From NCBI GenBank assembly GCA_029261295.1, contig JAJDBP010000016.1:16068-80067 (forward strand): a stretch of 64,000 nucleotides of DNA, read 5' to 3'. Shown piece after piece: positions 17,215-26,725 of this stretch. The notes under the pieces are model-generated. The model made no database searches, was not told the DNA's origin, and saw only the letters and a program-made list of their open reading frames with translations. A program made the position numbers and the translations under genes. The stretch comes from Nitrospirales bacterium. Lineage in GTDB: Bacteria; Nitrospirota; Nitrospiria; Nitrospirales; UBA8639. The first letter of the stretch is position 1. The number at the start of each line of letters is the position of its first letter.

Positions 17215-18618
17215 CTAAGTGGAAGGGGCGGACGGGAGAATACTGGTGAAGATGGTACCTTTAGCGGCGTCGCTCATGAGGGTGATATCACCACCATGTG
17301 CTCGAGCAACCGAGCGAGCAAAACTCAATCCGAGCCCGCATCCCTCTTGTGAGCGGCTGTGGTCACATCGAAAAAAGCGATCAAAGACCCGAGGTTGATC
17401 TGGAAGAGGAATGCCCAGACCTGTATCAGCGACAGTGAGCCGAAATTCGTGAGAAGTCTGCTCTAGAGCGATGCTGACTTGACCTCCATCGGGAGTGTAC
17501 TTAATGGCGTTATCCAACAGATTGGCAATCATGCGTTGGAGATTATGTTTATCGCCAATCATCTGACAGTTTTGGGCGAATTGCACGGACAAATTTACCT
17601 GCTTAGCCTCTGCAAGTGGTTCAAATAAATCTACGAGATCGGCCAGCAGTTGATCAAGTTGAATGGGCTCTTTGTCCACATTAGTGACCCCTGCATCAAA
17701 TTCGGCCATATCTAATGTAGTATTTATAAGATGCATGAGTCGGTCACATTCTTTGAGAGTGTCTGTGGCCATCTTGGTGCAGTCGGTTTTGAGAGTCTTC
17801 TCGGTAAGGACCGTTTCTGACAAAGCACGAATTCGTGCGAGGGGGCTCCGAAGGTCGTGCGCAATATTATCCGTCATTTCCCGCATTTCCTGGATGACAT
17901 GTTTAATCCGTGTCGCCATGGCGTTAAACGTGTCAGCTAAGGTTTGAACCTCATCACCTTGTGCACCGACTGAGACTCGATGATCAAGGTCGCCTCGTTC
18001 GATTGCTTTTGCGGCTCGACTCACTTCCTGAATACCACCCACGGCTTTTCTCGCGATCAGCCAACCTACGCTAGATGCCACAGGAATTCCAAATAACAAC
18101 ATGGCCCCAAATACTGTGAGCAGTACTTCCATGATTTCTTCTTTTTTCTCAAGGGTTTCCCCTATCTGCAGCGTGATGGACGAACTAATCAGCCCAGATA
18201 TCACTCTAGCGGGATAATCCTGTTTGGAAAGTTGAACCGTTTGTAACCGGTGGCCATTCGAGGAGAGACTGTTGAGAGACGGAAGCATCCTGGCGAAATC
18301 AAGGCCTTCCCATTCAGCCATATCCGAACTATAGAGGACGTTCCTCTTCGCATCATACACTCGTAAGAATTCTACACTTTCATCGCTCAAATTCACTTCC
18401 CGCTCAATCTCAGCAATGACTTTTTCGATCCCATGCTCTCTGAATAATTCCTGATATTCTTCGATGTCTTCCTGTAAATCTGCATCTATGCGAGTATTGA
18501 ACGTTGAATTTAGTGAAAGGTATAACCCCACAAAAGCGACCCCCAAACACACGAGAAAGGCGGAGGCATACCACAGGGTGAGGCGAAAGCTCAGGGTGTT
18601 GGGAAGTTTAATCATCAT
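17215..18618 (-). CDS. Sensor histidine kinase (HAMP, HisKA, HATPase)
   Basis: 467 residues. Membrane segments lie at about 12-35 and 163-188 and bracket a periplasmic sensor region of about 125 residues. HAMP follows (about 190-242), then HisKA with phospho-acceptor His254 (NIAHDLRSPL). The ATPase domain has the N box (NLLDNAIKYTPDGG), the G1 box (DTGLGIP) and the G2 box (GLGLSFA). It starts one base after the stop of the OmpR-type regulator gene, so the two are one operon and one signalling pair. The ligand is unknown. Confidence 0.94.
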   Translation of the reverse strand: MMIKLPNTLSFRLTLWYASAFLVCLGVAFVGLYLSLNSTFNTRIDADLQEDIEEYQELFREHGIEKVIAEIEREVNLSDESVEFLRVYDAKRNVLYSSDMAEWEGLDFARMLPSLNSLSSNGHRLQTVQLSKQDYPARVISGLISSSITLQIGETLEKKEEIMEVLLTVFGAMLLFGIPVASSVGWLIARKAVGGIQEVSRAAKAIERGDLDHRVSVGAQGDEVQTLADTFNAMATRIKHVIQEMREMTDNIAHDLRSPLARIRALSETVLTEKTLKTDCTKMATDTLKECDRLMHLINTTLDMAEFDAGVTNVDKEPIQLDQLLADLVDLFEPLAEAKQVNLSVQFAQNCQMIGDKHNLQRMIANLLDNAIKYTPDGGQVSIALEQTSHEFRLTVADTGLGIPLPDQPRVFDRFFRCDHSRSQEGCGLGLSFARSVARAHGGDITLMSDAAKGTIFTSILPSAPST

Positions 18619-18619
18619 G

Positions 18620-19288
18620 TTACTTTAGGACATACCCCAGGCCTCGTATTGTATGAATGAGGGGAGTCCCAAAGTCCTTATCAATTTTCTCCCGTAGTTT
18701 GCTGATGCGCGCCTCCACGACATTAGTGCCGGGGTCAAAATTGTAATCCCAAACCCGTTCCATGATCATGGTTTTTGATACCACATGTCCTGCGTTGCGA
18801 ATGAGGTATTCTAAGAGAGCAAATTCTTTTGGCTGAAGGTCAACTTTTTTACCTTCACGGACAACGGTACGAGCCAACAGGTCCAAGGATAAATCATGAA
18901 AAGTAAGACTCGTCGGTTCTACGACGTGTTGAGCTCTTCGCAATAGTGCGTCAACCCGAGCGAGAAGTTCGCTAAATGAAAAGGGTTTAACGAGGTAATC
19001 GTCTCCTCCGTGTCGTAGTCCTTTAATGCGATCATCAACCGATCGTTTGGCACTTAAAATGATTATGGGAAGGTCTTTTTTTTCTTGTCGCAATTGATCA
19101 AGGATTGATAGCCCATCTAACTGAGGGAGCATCAGATCAAGGATGCCTACATCATAGTTGTTAGTGAGAGCGGCATGGAGTCCCATGAATCCATCATCGA
19201 AATGGTCTATGGTATACCCTGCCTCTTTCATCCCTTTCTGAATGAAATCAGCAATGATTTGATCATCTTCAATTAAGACAATTCTCAT
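18620..19288 (-). CDS. OmpR/PhoB-family response regulator
   Basis: 222 residues from the ATG at 19288. The longer frame from 19345 adds 19 residues without receiver character. The receiver has the acidic pair EDD at 7-9, phospho-acceptor Asp51 (VGILDLMLPQLDG) and Lys in LVKPFSF. The winged-helix output domain follows (VVSKTMIMERVWDYNFDPGTNVVEARISKLREKID). It is divergent from the LbtU-like porin. The shared upstream region has an 11-bp tandem direct repeat of the kind this family binds. Confidence 0.94.
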   Translation of the reverse strand: MRIVLIEDDQIIADFIQKGMKEAGYTIDHFDDGFMGLHAALTNNYDVGILDLMLPQLDGLSILDQLRQEKKDLPIIILSAKRSVDDRIKGLRHGGDDYLVKPFSFSELLARVDALLRRAQHVVEPTSLTFHDLSLDLLARTVVREGKKVDLQPKEFALLEYLIRNAGHVVSKTMIMERVWDYNFDPGTNVVEARISKLREKIDKDFGTPLIHTIRGLGYVLK

Positions 19289-19484
19289 AAAGAATTTTTC
19301 TGAATAACCAAGCGGCAGCTCGATTATATCTTGCACAAGGAGCAAGACAAAAAGTCAGGATCTTGCCCTCTTCCCGTCAGTATGCGAAAGGTTCGTTGGG
19401 GTAGATATCTGAAATGACATATTGTAGCCCAATCGTTCAACGTCAGGACATTACGATGTGGTGAACTTTGCCTAAAATTGTTGT

Positions 19485-19512
19485 TTGGCCAGGTGTGGGC
19501 TTGCCCTATAAT
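19485..19512 (+). promoter_or_regulatory. Candidate promoter for the porin gene
   Basis: A perfect TATAAT (19507-19512) is preceded at 16 bases by TTGGCC (19485-19490). Transcription would start near 19519, about 50 bases before the porin ATG. Confidence 0.4.
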
Positions 19513-19522
19513 CCAGGATCCG

Positions 19523-19544
19523 TACATTATTTATACATTATTTT
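19523..19544. promoter_or_regulatory. 11-bp tandem direct repeat, possible OmpR-type site
   Basis: TACATTATTTA (19523-19533) is followed directly by TACATTATTTT (19534-19544). OmpR/PhoB regulators bind tandem half-sites at 11-bp spacing, and such a regulator is encoded divergently 235 bases away. If the TATAAT at 19507 is used, the repeats lie just after the transcription start, a repressing position. Confidence 0.4.
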
Positions 19545-19571
19545 TTTTGTGAAGATGGTTGTCATTTCAAT

Positions 19572-20675
19572 ATGAGATTCTGGTTAAGCCTGCTGATCTG
19601 TAACCTTTTCATCCTGCCCGTAGGAGTTCTTCAGAGTATTGCCCAAGAACAGTCTTCCAGTAATCAAGAATTGGTTACCCCCGCATCCGTGAGAATTTAT
19701 CGAAATCCGGAGGAACGAAGAGAGGCTGGTCTAGGAAAACAGATCACCGATTGGTTGAAGTTTGGTGGTGTCGTCGAACTAGAAAAGGAATGGCAGAAAA
19801 ATATTATTAGAGGAAAGGATAATACCGAAAACCCAGATCCTGAACTTGCAATCGAATTAGGGTTTGAAGTTGATTATCACGATTGGCTTGAGGCCGAGGT
19901 CTTGTTTGCTATTGAAGAAAATGGTCGTCGCCATTATCAAGAATTAGATGAAGGTCTTATTGGGGTAAGTTTGGGAGATTGGGGATTAAAGATTGGGCGC
20001 CTCTACGTCCCGTTTGGAGTCTATTATAGTCACTTTGTTTCTGGGCCATTGCTGGAGTTTGGGCAAACCCGCGGTGATGCGATTCTGATGGACTATACAG
20101 TCTTTGATTCGCTTGAATTTTCAGCCTATATCTTTGATAGTAAAGTGGATAGACGGGAAAATCATAATGAAGTCGACTGGGGCGTAAGCTTTGAATATGT
20201 GTCAGAAGGTGAATCTTTTCGTCTAGGGGCAGGGTATCTTTCTGATTTGGGTGAGAGTCAGGATGAATTGCTCCTGGATTTCAATCAGAACTTTCTTCGT
20301 CGGGTCCCAGCTTGGAATATCTATGCGTTGGTTGGCCTTCCTCCTTTTGAATTGACAGCTGAGGTCGTCAGGGCAGCACGCACATTTAAAGAATTTCCCA
20401 AAAATGCCAATCAACCTTTTGCCTATAATGTCGAGTTGGCTTACTTCCCGTTCAATTTTCTTCAATTCGCAGGTCGAGTGGAACATAGTGAAAAATTTGA
20501 TGGAAATCCTGAATGGCAATATGGTGTGTCGGGGACATGGGCACCATGGGAGAATATGACTATTTCGGCGGATTATTTATATGGTCGATATAAAAATAAA
20601 TTTGTAATGGATAGATTTGACAACATCCAAAAGTCCCATCACTTTACTGCGCTTCAGCTCACTTGGGGATTTTAA
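19572..20675 (+). CDS. LbtU-family porin-like outer-membrane protein
   Basis: 367 residues. A signal peptide ends near residue 24 (SIAQ), followed by a short helical region. The rest is amphipathic strands ending in LTWGF, a C-terminal Phe typical of outer-membrane barrels. Motifs such as GLKIGRLYVPFGVYYSHF and GFEVDYHDWLEAEVLF match LbtU-type siderophore/metal porins. It is transcribed away from the OmpR-type regulator/kinase pair, which suggests regulation by that pair. The gene overlaps the end of the converging TPR gene by four bases. Confidence 0.75.
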   Translation: MRFWLSLLICNLFILPVGVLQSIAQEQSSSNQELVTPASVRIYRNPEERREAGLGKQITDWLKFGGVVELEKEWQKNIIRGKDNTENPDPELAIELGFEVDYHDWLEAEVLFAIEENGRRHYQELDEGLIGVSLGDWGLKIGRLYVPFGVYYSHFVSGPLLEFGQTRGDAILMDYTVFDSLEFSAYIFDSKVDRRENHNEVDWGVSFEYVSEGESFRLGAGYLSDLGESQDELLLDFNQNFLRRVPAWNIYALVGLPPFELTAEVVRAARTFKEFPKNANQPFAYNVELAYFPFNFLQFAGRVEHSEKFDGNPEWQYGVSGTWAPWENMTISADYLYGRYKNKFVMDRFDNIQKSHHFTALQLTWGF

Positions 20676-22492
20676 GAGGTGTGGTTTGGCTCTACGATAC
20701 GAAACCGAATTTCGTCCGATTGGGTATAAGAGGAGACCGTGTCACCAACAAATAACCCACACCGATAGAGTCCTGCGGTCCATCCTGATTTCGGGGGAGT
20801 CAGAACAAAGTAGCCTGATTGTTCATTTGTGGACATGACAACTTGGTCTTGAACCAAGGGGGCATCCCCCCATACTATCGGGGATGTTTCAAGATAACAT
20901 TCCGTAGTGAGTGGAATGGCATCATATGATGCCGTGACGAGCGCAAAAACTAAAAAAATTTCTTGCTGGCTCGTCAGAAAAGTGTCATGGGGATTAATGG
21001 GAATAAACTCATGATTGCCAACTTGTAGGTCATCGCGCATGACTCGCTCTGAGGGGATCACAAAACGAAACCAGCTAAAATCGGCATCCCGTCCCATCAA
21101 TGAAGCTCGTGTGTGAAACAATTCATCAGGTTTAAACTTTTTGGCCGCAAGATTTGTATAGTAATCGGGAGGTACCTCTGTAGGATCGGCAGCCGGTAAA
21201 GTTTCATTGGCATCCTGAGAGGGTTTTTCTGGCTTGGGAACATGTTGCCATATCTTTTCAAGCCAATAGTCGAGTTTTTCCTTATCGATAATCTTGCCAC
21301 TTGGTGTGGTGAGAGGGGCATCGATGTTTTCCCCTGACCCTGGATCGAGTGCGGGTGGCTCATTCTCTTTAGGTGATGCCACATTGAGGATTTCAGGAGG
21401 GACGGTGGTTAGTTCTTGGAGAATCTCAAAATGGAGTAAGGCTTCTTCCCATCGTTCTAATGCGACAAAGCTTTGGCCAATACGAAAAATGGAATCTAAA
21501 AATATTTCACTGAAACTCCCACTGCTGGGACCGAGTTCAATACTTTTCTGAAGGAGGGTAACAGCTTCTTTATGTTGGCCCAACTCCATTAAGGTGCATC
21601 CTAATTCATACGTAACGCGGTGATCGGTGGGTTTCAGTGAGAGTAGTTCTCGAAGAATCGGTTCCGCCTCCTTATAGCGTCCCTTGGCAAAATGTTCCCA
21701 GCCTTGATGCCGAATTAATCCCCATCGCTTTCGGTTTTCCGCAGACCCATCCGGGCTAAAAATGGGCTGATAGCGTCGACCGCGCTCTTTTGTGGCCCCA
21801 TACGTTATCATTAATAAATTTCTGGCTGCCATTTCCACGGGGGAACCGCGAGACACATTTCGTAGGACATATTGCACCGCTTTACGTGCATCATCATATT
21901 GCAAGACATCAAATAGGGCACGTGCCATATTCAACCGCCAGCCAGACATATCGGGGACGAGTTTAACGGCCTTCTTATGCCATTCGACGGATTCTTCGAG
22001 TCGATCAAGCTTGCGAAGTTCTTGAGCTAGACGTAATGGAACTAAGGGATTAGTGGGTACGGATTGAGCGATTCGTTGTAACTCATTAATGGCCAAATTG
22101 CCTTTTCCCATTCGAGTTAACACGCTCCATTTGGCCCAACGTACAGCTAAGGATTCAGGGATTTTCTTGAGAATGGTTTCATAATGTTCCAAGGCTTCCT
22201 GATTACGACGAGTCGTGGTCAGGATATCCCCTTGCAATTTCTTAAGAAGGAGAGAATGCGAAAATTCACGTAGTCCATTTTCCACAATATCTAAGGCCTG
22301 GCTGGGTGCACCACTTATCCAAGCCTCATTGGCTTGATCAACTATCACCTCCTCAGATTCTATTGAAGTATTTTGTCCCCAAGTCAGTGGGACAGGGGTG
22401 CTGAGAAGGTAGGTTATGGCCCCGAGGATAAGGGTCATGACGGTGAAACGGGAAAGTGAAAGAGAAGTCGATCGGATAGAATGCATCGCCAA
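20672..22492 (-). CDS. Exported TPR-repeat protein
   Basis: 606 residues. A signal peptide or anchor is at about 15-40. About seven or eight TPR units follow between residues 50 and 370 (for example ALEHYETILKKIPESLAVRWAK and EAEPILRELLSLKPTDHRVTYELG). The C-terminal 180 residues form a strand-rich domain (DFSWFRFVIPSERVMRDDLQVGNHEF...) carrying a PKSGWTAGLYRCGLFVGD segment. TPR arrays bind partner proteins. This may be a periplasmic assembly factor, and its client is unknown. Confidence 0.82.
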   Translation of the reverse strand: MAMHSIRSTSLSLSRFTVMTLILGAITYLLSTPVPLTWGQNTSIESEEVIVDQANEAWISGAPSQALDIVENGLREFSHSLLLKKLQGDILTTTRRNQEALEHYETILKKIPESLAVRWAKWSVLTRMGKGNLAINELQRIAQSVPTNPLVPLRLAQELRKLDRLEESVEWHKKAVKLVPDMSGWRLNMARALFDVLQYDDARKAVQYVLRNVSRGSPVEMAARNLLMITYGATKERGRRYQPIFSPDGSAENRKRWGLIRHQGWEHFAKGRYKEAEPILRELLSLKPTDHRVTYELGCTLMELGQHKEAVTLLQKSIELGPSSGSFSEIFLDSIFRIGQSFVALERWEEALLHFEILQELTTVPPEILNVASPKENEPPALDPGSGENIDAPLTTPSGKIIDKEKLDYWLEKIWQHVPKPEKPSQDANETLPAADPTEVPPDYYTNLAAKKFKPDELFHTRASLMGRDADFSWFRFVIPSERVMRDDLQVGNHEFIPINPHDTFLTSQQEIFLVFALVTASYDAIPLTTECYLETSPIVWGDAPLVQDQVVMSTNEQSGYFVLTPPKSGWTAGLYRCGLFVGDTVSSYTQSDEIRFRIVEPNHTS

Positions 22493-22835
22493 CTATTGTA
22501 GAAAAGTAACAGGCATACAAAACGATAAAATTGAGGGAATTCAGCTCAGAAATCCCTTGTCTGAGTATAACATATTCATAAACAGGTATATTCCCTCAAA
22601 AGAAGGAGAAGCGGCATGTAGAGGAGGTGTGATTTGAGAATGTAGGTGTACCAGAGAAATAAGTTGCATAAAAAGCGATGTTGCAAGATCCTCAAAATCA
22701 CCCCTCAGTGAAACGGAAAAGAACCGCAATAATGTCTTAGGGAAAAGAGGCATTTTCACACAACGTATTTCGTGCCACGATCCTTCATCCAGGAATTTCG
22801 GATTTAACCGATAGGATGAAAGATTGGAGGTTGAA
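22493..22835. other. Intergenic region, no supported gene
   Basis: About 340 bases between divergent genes. A 113-codon minus-strand frame at 22541-22882 overlaps the next gene's start and looks spurious. A GGAGG ribosome-binding site for the lipoprotein is at the right end. Confidence 0.45.
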
Positions 22836-23222
22836 ATGCGAAATCGCGGTATGCTTGGGCTTGTGGGTATTTCCATTTTCATCCTTGTTGGATGCGCAAC
22901 GGTGTCTCCAGATAGGGGGAATAATGACGAGCAAGTCGATCTTTATCTCAGTACTCTAGATGATAAGCACTTTGTCTGGTGTGAATTAGACCTGGAGCAA
23001 TGTCGCAAAGATTTCGAAAAGTGGAAACGCACTCCACGAGGTCGAGCGATCATCAGTGAATATGAAAAAGAGGATACTGGCCAAACATACAATAGGCATC
23101 ATGTGCCGAACGTCTTTCGTACTCGATTTGTTAAGGAAAATCGACTTATTGAACAAGGTGAAAGTCTGTTGCATGAAGAAATCGAGGAATCCTCTCAAAT
23201 CTATGGTCCTGAACTCCCCTGA
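22836..23222 (+). CDS. Small hypothetical lipoprotein
   Basis: 128 residues from the ATG at 22836, which has GGAGG seven bases before it. The signal ends with lipobox ILVGC. The mature part is highly charged and helical, with two Cys residues close together (WCELDLEQC) that may form a disulfide. Function is unknown. Confidence 0.72.
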   Translation: MRNRGMLGLVGISIFILVGCATVSPDRGNNDEQVDLYLSTLDDKHFVWCELDLEQCRKDFEKWKRTPRGRAIISEYEKEDTGQTYNRHHVPNVFRTRFVKENRLIEQGESLLHEEIEESSQIYGPELP

Positions 23223-23353
23223 CCTCTTTCTTAGTAGGGCAATGTATGTTATCGACACACAACCCCATCTTGTACTCTCAGTGCAATGCTTCTAGAATTT
23301 CCTCCTAATGATCATTCGTAGTTTCTGACGCCTTCAGCATCCCCGTTATCCCA

Positions 23354-24130
23354 ATGTCCAGTTCAGCATCTCACCGGGGCGAAATCTTTCTGCATCGTGG
23401 AGATGTGACTCAAGCTCGTTTTTGGTACGAGCAAGCTGTTTCGGAAGCAAGAGAAACAGGTTCCATGAAGGACTTGTCAGATGCATTAGGAAACCTAGGC
23501 AATGTATTTGCTTTGCTGGAGGATCATTCTTCTGCGGAAACATGCTATCGAGAGGTCCTGGATATTCAGCGTACCTTAAAAGAGGGCAACGTCATTGGTG
23601 AAACGCTGGTCAATCTAGGAAATCTGAAAGCTGATGCTGGTCAACCCGAGATGGCGCGTGCGTTTTATCTTGAAGCGTTGGATGCGTTAAAGCCTCTAGA
23701 AAATGACCGCGCCCTCGGTATTCTTTATAGCAATCTGGCACTTCAAGAATTTCAATTGCATAATAATGATGCGGCCATTGAGACCTTCCAAGCGGCGTTA
23801 GAGTTTCATAGAAAGGTGGGTAATGAGGATGGTTTAGCGGCGACCTATGGGCAACTCGGGAAAACATTTCTTCTAGTAGGAAATGATCGGAAGGCGGAGG
23901 CTTGTTTGAATAATGCGACGGAACATTTCATGAAGTTGAGTAATGGTCCGGGAGAGGCCGGAGCCTTACGTTTGTTGGCTGACCTGTATGTGGAGAGAGG
24001 CGATAAGATATCAGCCCTTCGGTGCTTAGAGAGAGTCGTGCAAATAGATAAGATGTATCGATTGCCTCAATATGAAGAAGATGATCGGCGATATGACACA
24101 TTGAGGCGAGGCGAACAAAAAAAAGAGTAA
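23354..24130 (+). CDS. TPR-repeat protein
   Basis: 258 residues composed almost wholly of tandem TPR units of about 40 residues (for example ALGNLGNVFALLEDHSSAETCYREVLDI, TLVNLGNLKADAGQPEMARAFYLEAL and LYSNLALQEFQLHNNDAAIETFQAAL). The 40-residue spacing is that of the Rapsyn/LGN-like type. There is no signal peptide. The start is uncertain, as no ribosome-binding site precedes the ATG. It is a protein-binding scaffold with unknown partner. Confidence 0.82.
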   Translation: MSSSASHRGEIFLHRGDVTQARFWYEQAVSEARETGSMKDLSDALGNLGNVFALLEDHSSAETCYREVLDIQRTLKEGNVIGETLVNLGNLKADAGQPEMARAFYLEALDALKPLENDRALGILYSNLALQEFQLHNNDAAIETFQAALEFHRKVGNEDGLAATYGQLGKTFLLVGNDRKAEACLNNATEHFMKLSNGPGEAGALRLLADLYVERGDKISALRCLERVVQIDKMYRLPQYEEDDRRYDTLRRGEQKKE

Positions 24131-24192
24131 CCGTGTGCAAAAGTGGGCCGCTCTTGTCTCCCTCTACACGGATAGGTGATCGCGACTCCGTT

Positions 24193-24954
24193 TTATTCCA
24201 GCCCATATCCAAAACGCTTAATAATGATTTGAGCCTCTGGCCCTTTCACATAATCAAGGAAAGCTTTGGCAGCTTCATTATCTTGACCGTGGGTCAGGAG
24301 TACAGCTTGTTGGCGTAGCGGCTCATGTAACGTGTCGGGAACATCCCATCTACTGCCGGATCCGTTTATCTTTGGATCTAACACTTGAGCGCGTGCCACA
24401 AAGCCAAGTTGTGCATTGTTGGAAAAAACAAAATGGAACGTTTGTCCAATATTCTCCCCTAGTACAATCCGATCCTTTACATGAGTCCACAAACCTAATC
24501 TTTCTAACGTTTCTTGTGCAGCCAAGCCATACGGAGCGGTCTTAGGATTGGCCATGGCTAGATGGTTAAAGCGGCCTCTGGCCAAGACTGAAGGACCATC
24601 CTTCTTGAGCCTATTAGGATCGGGACTCCACAAGGTCAAACGTCCTAGGGCATACGTAAATCGGCTGTCTGCCACGGCGAGTCCTTCTTTCTCGATCAAT
24701 TGAGGCCGATTCACATCAGCGGAAAAGAACACATCGAATGGGGCGCCATGTTTAATCTGCGCAAAAAATTTCCCACTCGAGCCAGAACTGATCAAGGTGG
24801 TGTGTCCGCTCTTTCTCTCAAAATGAATGGCAATTTCTTGTAGAGTTGTTTTGAAGTTGGTGGCCACTGCGATCCGGACTTCCTTGGCCGACGCATTTAT
24901 TAAAAGAATGTGGAAAAAGAGAAGGAGGGCGATGAGAAAAGGTCTGATCATCAT
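24193..24954 (-). CDS. modA: Molybdate ABC transporter substrate-binding protein
   Basis: 253 residues, the usual ModA length. A signal peptide ends near residue 23. The first lobe has the family signatures VAVATNF and ISSGSSGKFFAQIKHGAPFDVFFSAD, where the paired Ser residues bind the oxyanion. Later signatures are ANPKTAPYGLAAQETLE and GENIGQTFHFV. It delivers molybdate or tungstate to a ModBC permease, which is not encoded here. It follows an alginate-export-type barrel gene by 25 bases and is probably co-transcribed with it. Confidence 0.93.
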   Translation of the reverse strand: MMIRPFLIALLLFFHILLINASAKEVRIAVATNFKTTLQEIAIHFERKSGHTTLISSGSSGKFFAQIKHGAPFDVFFSADVNRPQLIEKEGLAVADSRFTYALGRLTLWSPDPNRLKKDGPSVLARGRFNHLAMANPKTAPYGLAAQETLERLGLWTHVKDRIVLGENIGQTFHFVFSNNAQLGFVARAQVLDPKINGSGSRWDVPDTLHEPLRQQAVLLTHGQDNEAAKAFLDYVKGPEAQIIIKRFGYGLE

Positions 24955-24978
24955 AAAAGTAATCCAGTATTAAGGGTT

Positions 24979-26499
24979 CTAAAATCTGACTTTTGTCAGA
25001 ATGTAAAAATAATCAGTGTCTTTTCTCCCTCTGGATGGCAATCCCGCGCTAGCAGGGAGCCGATCGAAATAACTACCTTTGAACCAGTGGTCATAGCCGG
25101 CATCAAACTCAACATTCTCATTTAATTTCCATTGAACTCTCACTTCGACATCATGCCCAAGAAAATTTCCAGACTCCCCTGTAGCATCACGCAGTCCGCT
25201 ATCAGCAAATGGGCCACGTGAGGTGGCGAGATACCAGAAACGTTGCTTCAACTGGAATTTCCAGCCCTGAATCGGGATGAGGATCACTCGCCATCCTGGG
25301 CTACTAATATTTGATCGGAAGAACGGTCCGAAGTTGCCTGTAGCCATATATTCAAAACGCCGTGCACCAAAGAGTGTATCAAAAGCTGAAGACTGGCTAT
25401 CGTTTGGGTTGCGGTCTCCGCTAGCATAGTCGTACTGGATCAGGAATTGTGGCGACCATGGGAGGTTGAAGGAATAGCCGAGATTAATATGTTGAAAGTG
25501 GGCAAAGTGGTCAGTATTTCCACGTTTCCCTGTTTGCCATGCACTTTCCACTTCATAGTCAATTTTTCCTATTTGAGGAAGAGTATAAAGCTGTCCTCCA
25601 AAGGTGGAAAATGTCCGTTGTAAGTTCAGCGTCGAAAATCGCTGGTCGTTCAACCCGAAATAATACGTATTGAGTCTCAACCAGGGTATGTGATCTGTTT
25701 CGACAGATGTTCCCCAGAAAACCAAACGTTTTGATTGTTCATCGAGCTGAACTTGGTTGCGTATAACTGGTTCAACTAGAAAGGCGCGAATACGCCAGGT
25801 CTTCTCTTTGGCTAATTGCCAATGTACGCCATCGAATGCGTTTGTTGTATTACGAAAATCGTTTCGGGCAATCAATCGCCGCAGGCCAAAGTCCATGGTG
25901 AGGCGTCCAATATGCAAGTCGGTTCGGAGGTTAGTTCCAAGCACATTCTTTGCTGTCGCGGAGACCAATACTTGGAGAATGTCATATTCATTCCTGGTGC
26001 CGGTGTTGAGACCGGCAACGTCACTCAAATCATCAAGGTGTACTCGAGAATCCTGCCCTTCAAATAAAACTTTAAAGGGGCCGCCACTCAACCCAATTCG
26101 CAGTCGGGAACGTTGTTGAATTTGAGCGTCAGTACGCCCTAAGGCCTGATTAGTTCGCCATGGATGATCATAGGTTTCAAAGCGTGTTCGGTGCTCAAGC
26201 CCCAAGTCCAACCAATCTGGAAGATCCAGAGCATTCTTAAGATAGCGTTGCCAATGCCATTCCTTCATCTGAATGAGCACGGCATCGGCAGGTTCTGGAA
26301 GTGGTGTGGTGGAAGCAGCCTTGATCCTTTCAATGACCCCATGTGTATGGATGAAGCGACCTGCTTCTGTCAGGTTACCGTTCAATGAAATATCAGGAGT
26401 GCTATGCGTGATTTCCAGGGCTCCAGAGGCGAGGAGGCTCAAGCTGCTAAGGAGAACATATCTACATAGTGTCTTCATTCTTTTCATTATTAACGACAT
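24979..26499 (-). CDS. Alginate-export-family outer-membrane barrel
   Basis: 506 residues with an N-terminal signal. The body has the AlgE-like pattern of long alternating strands: LGLEHRTRFETYDHPWR, QQRSRLRIGLSGGPFKVLFEGQDSR and FRNTTNAFDGVHW. It ends ILTKVRF with a C-terminal Phe, as in outer-membrane proteins. No alginate biosynthesis gene is near. Members of this family serve many substrates, and the tight link to modA suggests passage of an oxyanion or a small anionic solute. Confidence 0.85.
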   Translation of the reverse strand: MSLIMKRMKTLCRYVLLSSLSLLASGALEITHSTPDISLNGNLTEAGRFIHTHGVIERIKAASTTPLPEPADAVLIQMKEWHWQRYLKNALDLPDWLDLGLEHRTRFETYDHPWRTNQALGRTDAQIQQRSRLRIGLSGGPFKVLFEGQDSRVHLDDLSDVAGLNTGTRNEYDILQVLVSATAKNVLGTNLRTDLHIGRLTMDFGLRRLIARNDFRNTTNAFDGVHWQLAKEKTWRIRAFLVEPVIRNQVQLDEQSKRLVFWGTSVETDHIPWLRLNTYYFGLNDQRFSTLNLQRTFSTFGGQLYTLPQIGKIDYEVESAWQTGKRGNTDHFAHFQHINLGYSFNLPWSPQFLIQYDYASGDRNPNDSQSSAFDTLFGARRFEYMATGNFGPFFRSNISSPGWRVILIPIQGWKFQLKQRFWYLATSRGPFADSGLRDATGESGNFLGHDVEVRVQWKLNENVEFDAGYDHWFKGSYFDRLPASAGLPSRGRKDTDYFYILTKVRF

Positions 26500-26725
26500 A
26501 TTCGCTGACAGGAGCGGAAGAGAGTCCTTTCAAGACGAGGATCCAAAATTGTATTTTTAAAGATACTATATGTCAATTAAAAATAATTAAGGAATCCTTA
26601 TGTCTCTTGGCAAATTTCTATGGAAAAGTGAAAAACCAGAAAATGGTGGATAGGAGAAAAAGGAGAGAGGATAATAGAAGAAGGGGTCGAAGGCGACTAT
26701 GAGTGCGGGTAAAGAGTTTTCATCA

